64,000 nt of DNA from Microterricola gilva (GTDB lineage: Bacteria > Actinomycetota > Actinomycetes > Actinomycetales > Microbacteriaceae): assembly GCF_004217495.1 (NCBI RefSeq), contig NZ_SHLC01000001.1, positions 248,001-312,000 on the forward strand, given 5' to 3'. Below the pieces are notes generated by a model. That model was given only the letters and a program-made list of their open reading frames with translations. It had not been told where the DNA came from and ran no database searches. The position numbers were made by a program, and so were the translations under genes. This document shows positions 42,254-51,572 of this stretch, piece after piece. Within the stretch, counting starts at the first letter, position 1; each line of letters starts with the position of its first letter.

Positions 42254-45200
42254 GTGCACCAGCAACACAGCTCCCGCTCGCGGAGGCTCGCAGCGCTCGC
42301 CGTCACGACGACGGCCGCGCTCGCCTTCACGGCGTTCGGTTCCACACCGGCATTTGCAGAGGACGCCGTCGCAGCGGCCGCCACCCACACGATCGCGCAG
42401 ATCCAGGGGACGGGCGCAGCCAGTCCGCTGCCGAACAACACCGCCGTCACCGTCGACGGCATCGTCACCGCCGACCACCGCGTCGGCGGGTTCGGCGGCA
42501 TCTTCGTGCAGACTCCCGGCGTCGGGGGCGACGTCGACCCGAGCCCAGGAGCCTCTGACGGCATCTTCGTCTTCCTCGGGGCCAACGCCGCAGCCGGCAT
42601 CGCCATCGGCGACCAGGTCACCGTGAGCGGCCTCGCCGGTGAGCGCAACGGACAGACCCAGATCAACGCGAGCGCCGGATCGGTCGCGCTCGTCACCGCC
42701 GGCGTCGGACTGCCCGCCCCCGTCGCCCTGCCGGACACCGTGCGCGGAGACGCCCGCGAGCCCTTCGAGGGCATGCTCGTCGCCCCGAGCGGCAGCTACG
42801 CGCTCAGCTCCAGCCACAACCTCTTCTCCTTCGGTGAGCTCTGGCTGAACGCCGGTGAGACCGCGGCGGTCAAGAGCACAGAGCTGGTCGGCCCCGGTGC
42901 GGAGGCCGACGCGATCACCGCAGCCAACAAGGCCGCGCGCGTGCTCGTCGACGACGGCTACAGCGTGCGCGTCACCGACGCGTCGCACAACGGCGATCAG
43001 CCCTACTTCACCAAGGACAACGTCGTGCGCAACGGCGACACCGCCGTGTTCCCCGCAGCCGGCATGGTCCTCGGCTACGGATTCAACGAGTGGCGCCTGC
43101 AGCCGCAGCTGCCGCTGACGGATGCCAGCGACGCCGCGGGCAAGGTGAGCTTCACCCCGGTGAACCTCCGCGCCGACGCACCGCCGGAGGTCGGCGGCGA
43201 CGTGAAGCTCGCCAGTTTCAATGTCTTCAACTACTTCACGACCCTCTCCAGCGTGAACTCCGCCGCCCGCGGCGCCGCGACGCAGCAGGAGTTCGACATC
43301 CAGAAGTCCAAGATCGTCGCAGCCATCAACGGCCTCGACGCCGACGTCGTCGCGCTGATGGAGATCGAGAACTCGGTCAAGCTCGGCACACCGGCCGACA
43401 TCGACGCGGCGCTGAATGACCTGGTCGCCGGCCTCAACGCCGCGGCCGGCTCGGAGATCTGGGCGGCCGTGCCGACCCCGACGGCGCTGAACGACGCCGC
43501 GATCACCGACTTCATCACGAGCGCCATCATCTACAAGAAGGATGCAGTGACCCCGGTCGGCGCGAGCAAGACCGTGATCGACGAGACCGTGTGGGACATC
43601 GCGCGTGAGCCGATCGCACAGACCTTCACCTTCGAGGGCAAGACGATCACCGTGGTCGCCAACCACTTCAAGTCCAAGAGCTCGCCCGGCGGCACCCCCG
43701 CGCCGCCGGAGCCGGCCGACGGGCAGGGCTTCTTCAATGCGGAGCGCACGGAGCAGGCCCAGTCCCTCCTCGCCTTCAGCCAGCAGCTGCAGGCGGAATC
43801 CGGCAGCGGCGACGTGTTCCTGATCGGTGACTTCAACGCCTACGCGCACGAGGACCCGATCAACGTCTTCACCGCGGCAGGCTGGACGGATGTCGTGCCG
43901 ACGCACGCCGCCGGCCAGTACACCTACACTTTCAACGGTGAGCTCGGCTCGCTCGACCACGTGCTCGCATCGCCGTCGGTGGCCCCGACGGTCACGGGCG
44001 CCGGCGTCTGGAACATCAACTCGCCGGAGTGGAGCGACCGCGGCTACGAGTTCGGCGCCACGGAGGCCGGCACCCCGTTCCGGTCCAGCGATCACGACCC
44101 GATCGTCGTCGGCGTCTCGCGGGAGGTGCAGCCCGTCGACATCAACGTCGTCACGGTCAACGACTTCCACGGCCGGCTCGAGCAGGCGGCACCCTCCGGC
44201 GGAGCCGCGGTTCTCGCCGGAGCGGTCAAGCAGATCCGCGACGCGAACCCGAACACGGTCTTCGCCGCGGCGGGCGACCTGATCGGTGCATCCACGTTCA
44301 CCTCCTTCATCCAGCAGGACAACCCGACGATCGACGCGCTGAACGCGGCGGGACTCGACGTCAGCTCCGTCGGCAACCACGAGTTCGACCAGGGCTGGGC
44401 CGACCTGAGCGGGCGTGTGCTCGACCGGGCCAACTGGGAGTACCTCGCGGCGAACGTCTACGACAAGACGACGGGGAAGCCGGCCCTGCCGGAGTACTTC
44501 ACCGAGACGTTCGAGGGCGTCACGGTCGGCTTCGTCGGCGCCGTCACCAACGAGCTGCCATCGCTGGTCAGCCCGGCTGGCATCGCCAACCTCGAGGTGC
44601 GCGATGTGACAACGGAGGTGAACCGCGTTGCCGACCAGCTGCGCGACGGTGATGCGGCCAACGGCGAGGCGGATGTCGTCATCCTGCTCGTCCACGAGGG
44701 CGCAGCCACGACCGCGATCGAGTCGGCAACCGACCCGAACTCGCCGTTCGGCAAGATTGTCACCGGCGTCGACTCCGACGTCAACGCGATCGTGTCTGGT
44801 CACACCCACCTCGCCTACAACCACGTGATCGACGGTCGCCCGGTGATCTCGAGCGGCCAGTATGGCGAGAAGTTCGGCCTGATGGATCTGCAGGTGAACC
44901 CGCAGACGAAGGAGCTGGTTTCGATCAGCAACGAGACGCTGCCGCTCATGAGCGCACCGATCCCGGCCACGCCGACGACGCCGGCCGTTCCCGCCAAGCC
45001 GCTCTACCCCGCGGTGCCGGAGGTCCAGGCCATCGTCGCCGATGCGGTCGCCGTCGCTGACGTGCTCGGTGCACAGAAGCTGGGCGACATCACGGCCCCG
45101 TTCAACCGCGCCAAGCTCTCCAACGGCACGACGGAGAACCGCGGCGGTGAATCCACGCTCGGCAACTTCGTGGCCGACGTGCAGCTGTGGGCAACGCAGA

Positions 45201-46321
45201 GCGCCGGAGCCCAGATCGCGTTCATGAACCCCGGCGGCCTGCGCACCGACATGCCGTTCGCCAGCTCGGGTCCGAACGACCCGGACGGCAACGTCACGTA
45301 CAAGGAGGCGGCCGTCGTCCAGCCGTTCGCCAACACGCTCGTGGCCATGGACATCACCGGCGCGCAGCTGAAGACGCTGCTCGAGCAGCAGTGGCAGCCG
45401 GCCGGAGCGAGCCGACCGTTCCTCAAGCTCGGCGTCTCGGAGGGACTGGAGTACAGCTACAACCCCGGCGCGGCTGCCGGTGCGCGCATCGGCGCCATCA
45501 CCCTGAACGGTGAGGCGATCGATCCGGCCGCCAGCTACCGCATCGCGGTGAACTCCTTCCTGGCATCGGGCGGCGACAACTTCGCCGTCCTCGCCTCCGG
45601 CACCAACCGCGCCGACACCGGCAAGGTCGACCTGGCGGCGATGGTCGACTACCTCGCCGTCAACTCGCCGGCCTCGCCCGACTACGCGCAGCGTGCCGTC
45701 GGTGCGGTGCTGAGTGCACCGGCGGATGCCGCTGGCTACAAGGCCGGTGAATCCGTCACCGTCACGCTCAGCTCGCTGGCCTTCGGCGACAGCACAACGC
45801 CGGCGCCCGGCACCGTTGAGCTCTCGCTCGGCGGCGCCGCCGTGGCATCCGCCCCCGTCGACGCGACGGTGACGGACGCCGTGTTCGACGAGACCGGAAC
45901 CGCAACCGCGCAGTTCACGGTGCCGGTCGGCCTCGACGGCGTGCAGCAGCTCGCGATCTCCGTCGCCGCGACGGGAACGGCGGTCTCGGTGCCGATGACG
46001 ATCCAGAGCGTCGTGGTGCCGGAGAAGATCGCCAGCATCACGCTCGGGGTTCCGAACAAGCTGCTGGCCAAGGCCGGGTCGGCCGTCAAGTACAACGTCA
46101 CTGTCGCGGCGGCCTCCGGGCCGCGTGCAACGGGAACGGTCGAGGTGCGTGACGGAGGAAAGGTCATCGCCACGATCGAGCTGACCGCAGCCGACAAGGG
46201 CAAGGCCAGCGTCAAGCTGCCGAAGCTCAAGCCGGGCATTCACCTACTGACGGCGCACTACCTCGGTTCGGACACCGTCAAGGCTTCACGAAGCCTGCCG
46301 GTTCCCCTGATCCTCTGGTAA
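42254..46321 (+). CDS. Secreted ExeM/NucH-type nuclease fused to 5'-nucleotidase
   Basis: Exported protein of 1355 residues. Signal peptide (about 1-35, A-F-A cleavage); an OB-like N-terminal domain (about 45-200, TIAQIQGTG, VTVDGIVTAD); an endonuclease/exonuclease/phosphatase domain (about 310-610: KLASFNVFNYF, A-L-M-E-I-E-N, VVANHFKSKSS, LIGDFNAY, SSDHDPIV); a metallophosphatase (about 630-900: VNDFHGRLEQ, AAGDLIGAS, GNHEFDQGW, GHTHLAYN); a 5'-nucleotidase C-terminal domain (about 930-1140: NPGGLRTDM, G-G-D-N-F-A-V-L); and two Ig-like repeats. It can degrade extracellular DNA and dephosphorylate the nucleotides. It ends without LPxTG or anchor helix. GTG 42254 follows AGGAG. Confidence 0.9.
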   Translation: MHQQHSSRSRRLAALAVTTTAALAFTAFGSTPAFAEDAVAAAATHTIAQIQGTGAASPLPNNTAVTVDGIVTADHRVGGFGGIFVQTPGVGGDVDPSPGASDGIFVFLGANAAAGIAIGDQVTVSGLAGERNGQTQINASAGSVALVTAGVGLPAPVALPDTVRGDAREPFEGMLVAPSGSYALSSSHNLFSFGELWLNAGETAAVKSTELVGPGAEADAITAANKAARVLVDDGYSVRVTDASHNGDQPYFTKDNVVRNGDTAVFPAAGMVLGYGFNEWRLQPQLPLTDASDAAGKVSFTPVNLRADAPPEVGGDVKLASFNVFNYFTTLSSVNSAARGAATQQEFDIQKSKIVAAINGLDADVVALMEIENSVKLGTPADIDAALNDLVAGLNAAAGSEIWAAVPTPTALNDAAITDFITSAIIYKKDAVTPVGASKTVIDETVWDIAREPIAQTFTFEGKTITVVANHFKSKSSPGGTPAPPEPADGQGFFNAERTEQAQSLLAFSQQLQAESGSGDVFLIGDFNAYAHEDPINVFTAAGWTDVVPTHAAGQYTYTFNGELGSLDHVLASPSVAPTVTGAGVWNINSPEWSDRGYEFGATEAGTPFRSSDHDPIVVGVSREVQPVDINVVTVNDFHGRLEQAAPSGGAAVLAGAVKQIRDANPNTVFAAAGDLIGASTFTSFIQQDNPTIDALNAAGLDVSSVGNHEFDQGWADLSGRVLDRANWEYLAANVYDKTTGKPALPEYFTETFEGVTVGFVGAVTNELPSLVSPAGIANLEVRDVTTEVNRVADQLRDGDAANGEADVVILLVHEGAATTAIESATDPNSPFGKIVTGVDSDVNAIVSGHTHLAYNHVIDGRPVISSGQYGEKFGLMDLQVNPQTKELVSISNETLPLMSAPIPATPTTPAVPAKPLYPAVPEVQAIVADAVAVADVLGAQKLGDITAPFNRAKLSNGTTENRGGESTLGNFVADVQLWATQSAGAQIAFMNPGGLRTDMPFASSGPNDPDGNVTYKEAAVVQPFANTLVAMDITGAQLKTLLEQQWQPAGASRPFLKLGVSEGLEYSYNPGAAAGARIGAITLNGEAIDPAASYRIAVNSFLASGGDNFAVLASGTNRADTGKVDLAAMVDYLAVNSPASPDYAQRAVGAVLSAPADAAGYKAGESVTVTLSSLAFGDSTTPAPGTVELSLGGAAVASAPVDATVTDAVFDETGTATAQFTVPVGLDGVQQLAISVAATGTAVSVPMTIQSVVVPEKIASITLGVPNKLLAKAGSAVKYNVTVAAASGPRATGTVEVRDGGKVIATIELTAADKGKASVKLPKLKPGIHLLTAHYLGSDTVKASRSLPVPLILW

Positions 46322-46334
46322 CCGATCCATGATC

Positions 46335-46374
46335 GACGGCCCTCCCGCTCCGGCGGGAGGGCCGTCGTGGTTTT
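46335..46374 (+). terminator. Intrinsic terminator of the nuclease/nucleotidase gene
   Basis: GACGGCCCTCCCGC-TCCG-GCGGGAGGGCCGTC, perfect 14-bp stem, then GTGGTTTT. It begins 13 bp after the stop. Confidence 0.92.
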
Positions 46375-46387
46375 CCGCCGCCGCCCC

Positions 46388-46560
46388 CGCTGGTTGAGCC
46401 AGTCGAAACTTTCGCTGGTCGAGTAGCGAGGAACGAGCGTATCGAGACCTCGCGGGCAGGAGCTGTCGCGCGGGCGTGATGTCGATACGGCCGTGGACGG
46501 CCTACTCTCCGCACCACGCTGGCTGAGGGAGCGCCAGCGACCGAAGCCCTGAGCGGCTCC
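46388..46560. repeat. Composite intergenic repeat (GGTTGAGCC.GTCGAAAC family)
   Basis: No gene here. From left to right: GCTGGTTGAGCCAGTCGAAA, then GCTGGTCGAGTAGCGAGGAA followed by CGAGCGTATCGAGACC, later GATGTCGATACGGCCG, and finally GCTGGCTGAGGGAGCGCCAG with ACCGAAGCCCTGAGCG. Parts recur at 4409-4455, 54674-54813 and 60546-60658. It separates the nucleotidase terminator from the copper-linked genes. Confidence 0.7.
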
Positions 46561-46606
46561 GCGAAACGGCGGCCGGTGGTTTCTCGTGGCACCGTAGACT
46601 GGTGGC

Positions 46607-47290
46607 ATGACGAACTCACGCTGGGCGCGGTTCACGCGCGGGTGGGTCGTCGCCGCATTCTCCGTCTTCGTCGCGGCGCTCTCGCACAGTTTCGCCGGCG
46701 GCTCGACGCCGAGCTGGCTCGCGCTCGCGCTGGCCCTGGCATTCGCCTCGATGCTCAGCATTGCGCTCAGCGGTGGCCGTGCCCGCCCGGCATCCGCTCG
46801 CAGCACGGGCCGTGCGGCCCTCATCGGCACGGTGTTCTCCGTCGCCGGAAGCCAGGTCATCTTCCACGGTCTCTTCAGCCTGCTCGGCACCCTGCCTGCG
46901 CAGGGAACGGTGGTGCAGGCCGCGGCACTTGGCACGCACTCCGGGCACCAGCTCAGCCCCGTCCAGATCGCGACCCAGCTCGCGGCCATCGCGCCGCAGG
47001 GCACCGCGCTGCCGAGCGGCACGCACCACGACGCCTGGATGCTCGTCGGCCACACCATCGCCGGCCTGCTCACGATCGCGGCCCTGCTGCACGGCGAGCA
47101 GGCGCTGCGCGGCCTCGCCCGCACTGCCGGCCTCGCGCTCCGCGGCCTCGCGGTGCGTTCGATCGTGATCACCCCGATCACGGATGCCGCGCCCCAGCGC
47201 CCCGCGAGCACCGTCTGGATCCCGCGCCCGCTCGACGTCGTGCACGCGGCGCTGCGCCACCGCGGCCCGCCGCTCACCGCGGCCGCCTAG
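46607..47290 (+). CDS. Polytopic membrane protein upstream of ycnI-copC
   Basis: Membrane protein of 227 residues with about four hydrophobic helices (14-32, 36-55, 67-92, about 145-166). Between the third and fourth lies a loop with His-rich sequence (GTHSGHQLSP, GTHHDAWMLVGHT) that could bind metal. I recognise no family with certainty, but a membrane protein of this sort often precedes YcnI in actinobacteria, so copper handling is the likely context. The tail is Arg/Pro-rich and cytosolic. Start ATG 46607. Leads a co-directional cluster with ycnI (168 bp on) and copC. Confidence 0.7.
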   Translation: MTNSRWARFTRGWVVAAFSVFVAALSHSFAGGSTPSWLALALALAFASMLSIALSGGRARPASARSTGRAALIGTVFSVAGSQVIFHGLFSLLGTLPAQGTVVQAAALGTHSGHQLSPVQIATQLAAIAPQGTALPSGTHHDAWMLVGHTIAGLLTIAALLHGEQALRGLARTAGLALRGLAVRSIVITPITDAAPQRPASTVWIPRPLDVVHAALRHRGPPLTAAA

Positions 47291-47458
47291 CCCACGCAGA
47301 GCGTGAGGCCCCGGCCACCTCATCGCGCGCACCCCACGCACATCGCGTCGACCGCGCCCGCACCTTTCTCACCCATTCGCCGATCGTTCACGGCCATCCG
47401 GGCGGGTTCAGACCCGCGTCCGGAGCAACGGCCGCATCGGCTGCACACAAGGACTCTC

Positions 47459-48229
47459 ATGACCACTCGATCCACCTCCCCCTCCGCCCGCACGCGCACG
47501 CTGGCCGTCGCCGGCCTGGCCGCCGGCGCGCTGCTCGCGATCGGCGCCCCGCTGGCGGCATCCGCGCACGTTACCGTCACACCCAGCGACACGGCAGCAG
47601 GCGCGTACACGCTGCTCACCTTCTCTGCCGCGCACGGCTGCGAGGGATCGCCGACCACGAAGATGACGATCGACATTCCCGAGGGCATCATCTCGGTCAG
47701 CCCGACGGTGAACCCGAACTGGACGATCGAGAAGATCAGCACCGGTGAGGGCGACGCCGCCCGCGTGTCGCAGGTCGTCTACACGGCCATCACCCCGCTG
47801 GAGGACGGCTACCGCGACACCTTCGTGCTCTCGGCCAAGCTGCCGGATGCCGCAGCGGGCGAGACCCTCGAGTTCCCCGTGCTGCAGAGCTGCACCGTCG
47901 GCGAGACCAGCTGGAGCGAGACGAGCGTCGCCGGTGAGGACGAGCCGGAGCTGCCGGCACCCTTCATCGTGCTGACTGAGGCGGCCGCAGACGGCGACGG
48001 ACACGGGCACGCGGCAACCGGCACGGATGACGCGCACGCCGAGAGCGGCGAGGAGACCGCGGTCTCGCCCGAGGCGCCGAGCTCCGACCTGGTCGCTCGC
48101 ATCCTCGGCGTCGGTGGCCTGATCGTCGGCGCCATCGGCGTCACGCTGGCCGTCGTCACCCGGCGCTCCGCAAAGGCGACCGGCGCGGCCGGCACCGACC
48201 AGACGGCCGGCGACAAGGCCGCGAAGTAG
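47459..48229 (+). CDS. ycnI: YcnI-family (DUF1775) copper-linked membrane protein
   Basis: Protein of 256 residues. Signal peptide (about 1-37, ending A-S-A), so the mature chain begins H-V-T-V-T-P-S-D; this N-terminal His and the Trp of N-P-N-W are the known copper-binding brace of YcnI. The DUF1775 domain (about 38-175) has CEGSPTTKMTIDIPEG and YRDTFVLSAKLPD. A Gly/His/Asp/Glu-rich linker (DGDGHGHAATGTDDAHAE) and one C-terminal helix (about 215-238) follow, giving an outward-facing anchored domain. AAGGA lies six bases before ATG 47459. The copC gene follows after 9 bp. Confidence 0.9.
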   Translation: MTTRSTSPSARTRTLAVAGLAAGALLAIGAPLAASAHVTVTPSDTAAGAYTLLTFSAAHGCEGSPTTKMTIDIPEGIISVSPTVNPNWTIEKISTGEGDAARVSQVVYTAITPLEDGYRDTFVLSAKLPDAAAGETLEFPVLQSCTVGETSWSETSVAGEDEPELPAPFIVLTEAAADGDGHGHAATGTDDAHAESGEETAVSPEAPSSDLVARILGVGGLIVGAIGVTLAVVTRRSAKATGAAGTDQTAGDKAAK

Positions 48230-48238
48230 GCTGCCGTC

Positions 48239-48874
48239 ATGACGCGAAACCGGTTCTCCTCTGGCCGCGGCCTGCGGCAGCGCGCCGCGTGCGGTGCGGC
48301 CATCGCAGCGCTCGTACTCGGCACCGCCGTGTTCGGCGCGGCGGCACCGGCCTCGGCGCACAACCAGGTGCTCGACACGGTTCCGGCCGCCGACGCCGTC
48401 GTGACCGAGCAGCCAGGAACGTTCTCGGTGACAACGAGTGACGCCATCCTCGATGCCGAGACCGGCAACGCCATGGTGGTCAGCGGGCCGGCATCCGCCC
48501 CGCGCTACTACGGCGAGGGCTGCGGCGTCGTGACCGGGCCCACCCTGTCGCTCGACGCGCAGCTCGGTGAGCCGGGAATCTACACGGTGACGTGGCGGGC
48601 CATCTCGGTCGACTCCCACGTGATCTCGGAGTCGTACGAGTTCGAATGGGCCCCGGATGCCGGCGTGCAGCTGGCCGAGGGAACGGTCGAGCCCTCGTGC
48701 GCGGCCGCGAGCGGCCAGACGGGTGACGCCCCCGAGTCCGGCTCGGATGCCGGCACGGAGGGTGAGACGGCTCCGGCCGCCGAGCTCAGCAACCTGCTCT
48801 GGATCGGCGGCGCCCTCGGCGCCGCACTGATTGCCGTGCTCGTGACGGTGCTCGTGCTGCGCCGACGCCAGTAG
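48239..48874 (+). CDS. CopC-domain copper-binding membrane protein
   Basis: Protein of 211 residues: signal peptide (about 1-40, A-S-A), mature start H-N-Q-V-L-D-T-V-P-A with the N-terminal copper-ligand His, then a CopC beta-sandwich with YTVTWRAISVDSHVISESYEFEW, which carries the second His pair region. A Gly/Ser/Glu linker and a C-terminal helix (about 182-204) with R-R-R-Q anchor it. It probably carries copper at the outer face with YcnI. No CopD follows, unlike many copC loci. Translationally close to ycnI (9 bp). Confidence 0.9.
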   Translation: MTRNRFSSGRGLRQRAACGAAIAALVLGTAVFGAAAPASAHNQVLDTVPAADAVVTEQPGTFSVTTSDAILDAETGNAMVVSGPASAPRYYGEGCGVVTGPTLSLDAQLGEPGIYTVTWRAISVDSHVISESYEFEWAPDAGVQLAEGTVEPSCAAASGQTGDAPESGSDAGTEGETAPAAELSNLLWIGGALGAALIAVLVTVLVLRRRQ

Positions 48875-48893
48875 CCGGCCAGAACTGCGCACA

Positions 48894-48929
48894 GAGAAAC
48901 GGCTCGGGTTCACACCCGAGCCGTTTCTC
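48894..48929. terminator. Bidirectional stem-loop between copC and the fasciclin gene
   Basis: GAGAAACGGCTCGGGT-TCAC-ACCCGAGCCGTTTCTC, perfect 16-bp stem. It lies midway between converging genes; the A-run and T-run of the stem base (GAAAC/GTTTC) give weak tails in both directions. Confidence 0.85.
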
Positions 48930-48962
48930 ATGCGGTGCCAGGCCGCACGGGCGGCCGCACGC

Positions 48963-49628
48963 TCAGCTGCTCGGCAGCAGCACGGCGTCGATCAGGTACA
49001 CGGTGGCGTTGGCCGTGTGCACGCCGCCGCAGATGACGTTGGCGCCGTTGACCATGAGCTCGTCGCCGCTGCCGGTGACCTCGACGGTTCCCCCCTGCAC
49101 GGTGGTCTGCGTGCCGACGATGGCGTCGGGCGCGATCTGGCCGGGCACCACGTGGTACGTCAGAATCGAGCTGAGCAGGGCCGGGTCGGTCTTGAGCGTC
49201 TCGATGGTGGCGGGGTCGATCGCGGCGAAGGCGTCGTCAACGGGGGCGAAGACGGTGAACTCCGAGCCGTTCAGTGTGTCGACGAGGTTGACGTCGGGGT
49301 TCAGCTGCCCGGAGACCGCTGCGACGAGGGTCTTCAGGAGCGGGTTGTTCGAGGCCGCGACGGCGACGGGGTCTGACGACATGCCGACGATCGATCCGGC
49401 TCCGGACGGCACGGCGTCGGCGTAGGCCGCGCAGCCGGGGCCGACGAGGTTGGCTGCCGGGTCTGCCGTCATCGCGTCCGGCGTCGCACTGGGCGCCGAC
49501 TCCTCTGACGAACTCGAGTTCGAGTTGGAGTCGCCGGCGGCGGAGCCCATCGAACAGCCGCTCAGGGCGAGGGCGGCGATGGCGGCGACGCCGAAGGCAG
49601 TGAGCGTGGTGCTGGTGAAGTGACGCAT
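48963..49628 (-). CDS. Fasciclin (FAS1) domain lipoprotein, MPT83-like
   Basis: Lipoprotein of 221 residues: lipobox A-L-S-G-C at about 22-25, a Ser/Asn/Glu linker, then one FAS1 domain (about 85-220) with [20 protein letters not shown] (H1 region) and [11 protein letters not shown] (H2 region) and a final [10 protein letters not shown]. The form matches the mycobacterial MPT83/MPT70 group, which are secreted or anchored adhesion-type proteins. Start ATG 49628 follows GGAG. It diverges from a dipZ-like gene with a 172-bp gap holding two similar promoters, a link also seen at mpt83-dipZ-mpt70. Confidence 0.92.
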   Translation of the reverse strand: MRHFTSTTLTAFGVAAIAALALSGCSMGSAAGDSNSNSSSSEESAPSATPDAMTADPAANLVGPGCAAYADAVPSGAGSIVGMSSDPVAVAASNNPLLKTLVAAVSGQLNPDVNLVDTLNGSEFTVFAPVDDAFAAIDPATIETLKTDPALLSSILTYHVVPGQIAPDAIVGTQTTVQGGTVEVTGSGDELMVNGANVICGGVHTANATVYLIDAVLLPSS

Positions 49629-49693
49629 GGAAGTTCTCCTTCGATTGATCGGCTGGATGCCGTGGCCCACGCGCTGTGAGGGCTCAAGAGGGC

Positions 49694-49721
49694 ATTCGGC
49701 GGCATCCGCGGATCGGATTGG
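49694..49721 (-). promoter_or_regulatory. SigK-like ECF promoter of the fasciclin gene
   Basis: On the minus strand: CCAATCC (49721-49715), 15-bp spacer, CCGAAT (49699-49694), 65 bp before the ATG. It resembles the -35 CCATCC / -10 CCGAAT consensus I recall for mycobacterial SigK. Confidence 0.6.
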
Positions 49722-49745
49722 TCGTTTCCGAAACTGGCCTCGGCA

Positions 49746-49773
49746 CCAATCCCGATCGGGCCTGGCACCGAAC
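49746..49773 (+). promoter_or_regulatory. SigK-like ECF promoter of the dipZ-like gene
   Basis: CCAATCC (49746-49752), 15-bp spacer, CCGAAC (49768-49773), 27 bp before the GTG start. It has the same form and spacing as the opposing promoter at 49694-49721. Confidence 0.6.
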
Positions 49774-49800
49774 CCTCTGCAATCGCATCGAGAGGACATC

Positions 49801-51537
49801 GTGCTCACACTCGCTCTCATCGGCTTCGCCGGAGGCCTGATCACCGGCATCTCGCCGTGCATCCTGCCCGTTCTGCCCGTCATCTTCCTGTCCGGTGGCG
49901 TGCAGAGCGCACGCACGCAGCGCTCAGGCGGTGCCGTAGAGCTCGCCCAGGAGCCGTCGCGTTGGCGCCCCTACCTCGTCATCCTCGGCCTCGTCGTCAG
50001 CTTCAGCGTCTTCACGCTGATCGGCTCGCTGCTGCTGGCCGTGCTCGGGCTGCCGCAGGACGTGCTGCGCTGGGCCGGGATCGTGGTGCTCGTGCTGATC
50101 GGCATCGGCCTGATCGTTCCCCGCTTCGAGGCGATCCTCGAGAAGCCGTTCGCGTGGATCCCGAAGAGGGATGTCGGCACCGAGCGCGGCGGCTTCGTGC
50201 TCGGCATCGCCCTCGGCGCCGTCTACGTGCCCTGCGCCGGGCCGGTGCTCGCCGCGATCACGGTGGCTGGATCCACCGGCCGGATCGGCGTCGAGACCAT
50301 CGTGTTGACGGCGAGCTTCGCCATCGGCGCGGCCCTGCCGCTGCTGATCTTCGCCCTCGCCGGGCGGCGGGTCGCCGAGCGGGTGCGCGGCTTCCGCACG
50401 CATCAGCGCGGCATCCGCATCACGGGGGGCATCGTCATGATCGCGCTCGCGGCCGGGCTCGTCGTCAACCTGCCGCAGCTGCTGCAGCGACTCGTCCCCG
50501 ACTACACGAGCGCGCTGCAGGACCGGTTCGGCAACTCGGAGCAGATCACGGAGGCGCTCGACCTCGGCGGTCTCGTCACCGAGCAGAACAAGGACCTCGA
50601 CCAGTGCACGAACGGGGCGACCGAGCTGCAGAGCTGTGGGGTCGCACCCGACATCCGGGGCATTCAGGAGTGGTTCAACACGCCGGGCAACGCCCCCATC
50701 GCCCTGGACGAGCTGCGCGGCCAGGTCGTGCTCGTCGACTTCTGGGCATACTCCTGCATCAACTGCCAGCGCTCGATTCCGCACGTCGTCGCCTGGGACG
50801 CGGCCTACCGCGACGCCGGCCTCACGGTGATCGGGGTGCACGCGCCCGAGTACGCATTCGAGAAGGAGCCACGCAATGTGCGGGCGGGCGCCCAGGCCCT
50901 CGGCATCGAATACCCGGTCGCCCTCGACAACAGCCTCGCCACCTGGACCAACTACCGAAACCGCTACTGGCCTGCGCACTACCTGATCGACTCGGACGGC
51001 GTCGTGCGCCACATCCGCTTCGGTGAGGGCGGATACTCCGACACGGAGAAACTCATCCGGGAGCTGCTCACGGCGGCCGACCCGACGGTCAGCCTCCCCG
51101 CCCCGACGGACGTGGCGGACGCGACACCGCTCTCCGGCGCGACGACGCCGGAGAGCTACCTCGGCACGACGAAGCAGGTGAACTTCGCCGGGGCGGAGAA
51201 GTACTCGGCCGCGACGAGCCGCTTCCGGCTGCCGTCGGAGCAGCCGGCCGACAGCTTCGCGCTCGGCGGGCAGTGGACGCTCGGCACCCAGTCGATCGAG
51301 GCGGCACCGGGCACAGGCAACGGTGAGATCCGGCTGAACTACACGGCAGCAGAGGTGCGGATGGTGCTGGCAGGCAGCGGCACGGTGACGGTGAACGTCA
51401 ACGGCGAGCGGTCGAGCATCGAGGTGAGCGGGGTGCCGCGCTCCTACGAGCTGCTGGGCACGGATGCCGTGGCAACCGGAGCGCTCACCGTCACCCTGCC
51501 GCCCGGCGTGCAGGCGTTCTCCTTCACCTTCGGCTAG
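49801..51537 (+). CDS. dipZ: DipZ-like protein: CcdA/DsbD membrane domain plus thioredoxin and C-terminal domains
   Basis: Membrane protein of 578 residues. A CcdA-type domain (1-230, six helices) carries the electron-transferring cysteines Cys20 ([11 protein letters not shown]) and Cys145 (YVPCAGPVL). A TlpA/AhpC-like thioredoxin domain (about 285-430) has Y-S-C-I-N-C (Cys319, Cys322) in [11 protein letters not shown] beta-rich DipZ C-terminal domain (about 440-578) follows. It passes reducing power from cytosolic thioredoxin across the membrane. Two extra cysteines (about 269, 279) lie before the thioredoxin domain. GTG 49801 follows GAGAGGA. It diverges from the fasciclin lipoprotein. Confidence 0.92.
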   Translation: MLTLALIGFAGGLITGISPCILPVLPVIFLSGGVQSARTQRSGGAVELAQEPSRWRPYLVILGLVVSFSVFTLIGSLLLAVLGLPQDVLRWAGIVVLVLIGIGLIVPRFEAILEKPFAWIPKRDVGTERGGFVLGIALGAVYVPCAGPVLAAITVAGSTGRIGVETIVLTASFAIGAALPLLIFALAGRRVAERVRGFRTHQRGIRITGGIVMIALAAGLVVNLPQLLQRLVPDYTSALQDRFGNSEQITEALDLGGLVTEQNKDLDQCTNGATELQSCGVAPDIRGIQEWFNTPGNAPIALDELRGQVVLVDFWAYSCINCQRSIPHVVAWDAAYRDAGLTVIGVHAPEYAFEKEPRNVRAGAQALGIEYPVALDNSLATWTNYRNRYWPAHYLIDSDGVVRHIRFGEGGYSDTEKLIRELLTAADPTVSLPAPTDVADATPLSGATTPESYLGTTKQVNFAGAEKYSAATSRFRLPSEQPADSFALGGQWTLGTQSIEAAPGTGNGEIRLNYTAAEVRMVLAGSGTVTVNVNGERSSIEVSGVPRSYELLGTDAVATGALTVTLPPGVQAFSFTFG

Positions 51538-51572
51538 CGGGGCCTGTCAGAAGCCCCGGTTACACTCGACGG

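Noticed and set aside
42053-46243. Very long open frame on the minus strand opposite the nuclease/nucleotidase gene
   Set aside because: High-GC codon bias leaves antisense frames open. The translation is Arg/Gly/Val/Asp-rich with no domain, whereas the plus strand has clear catalytic motifs.
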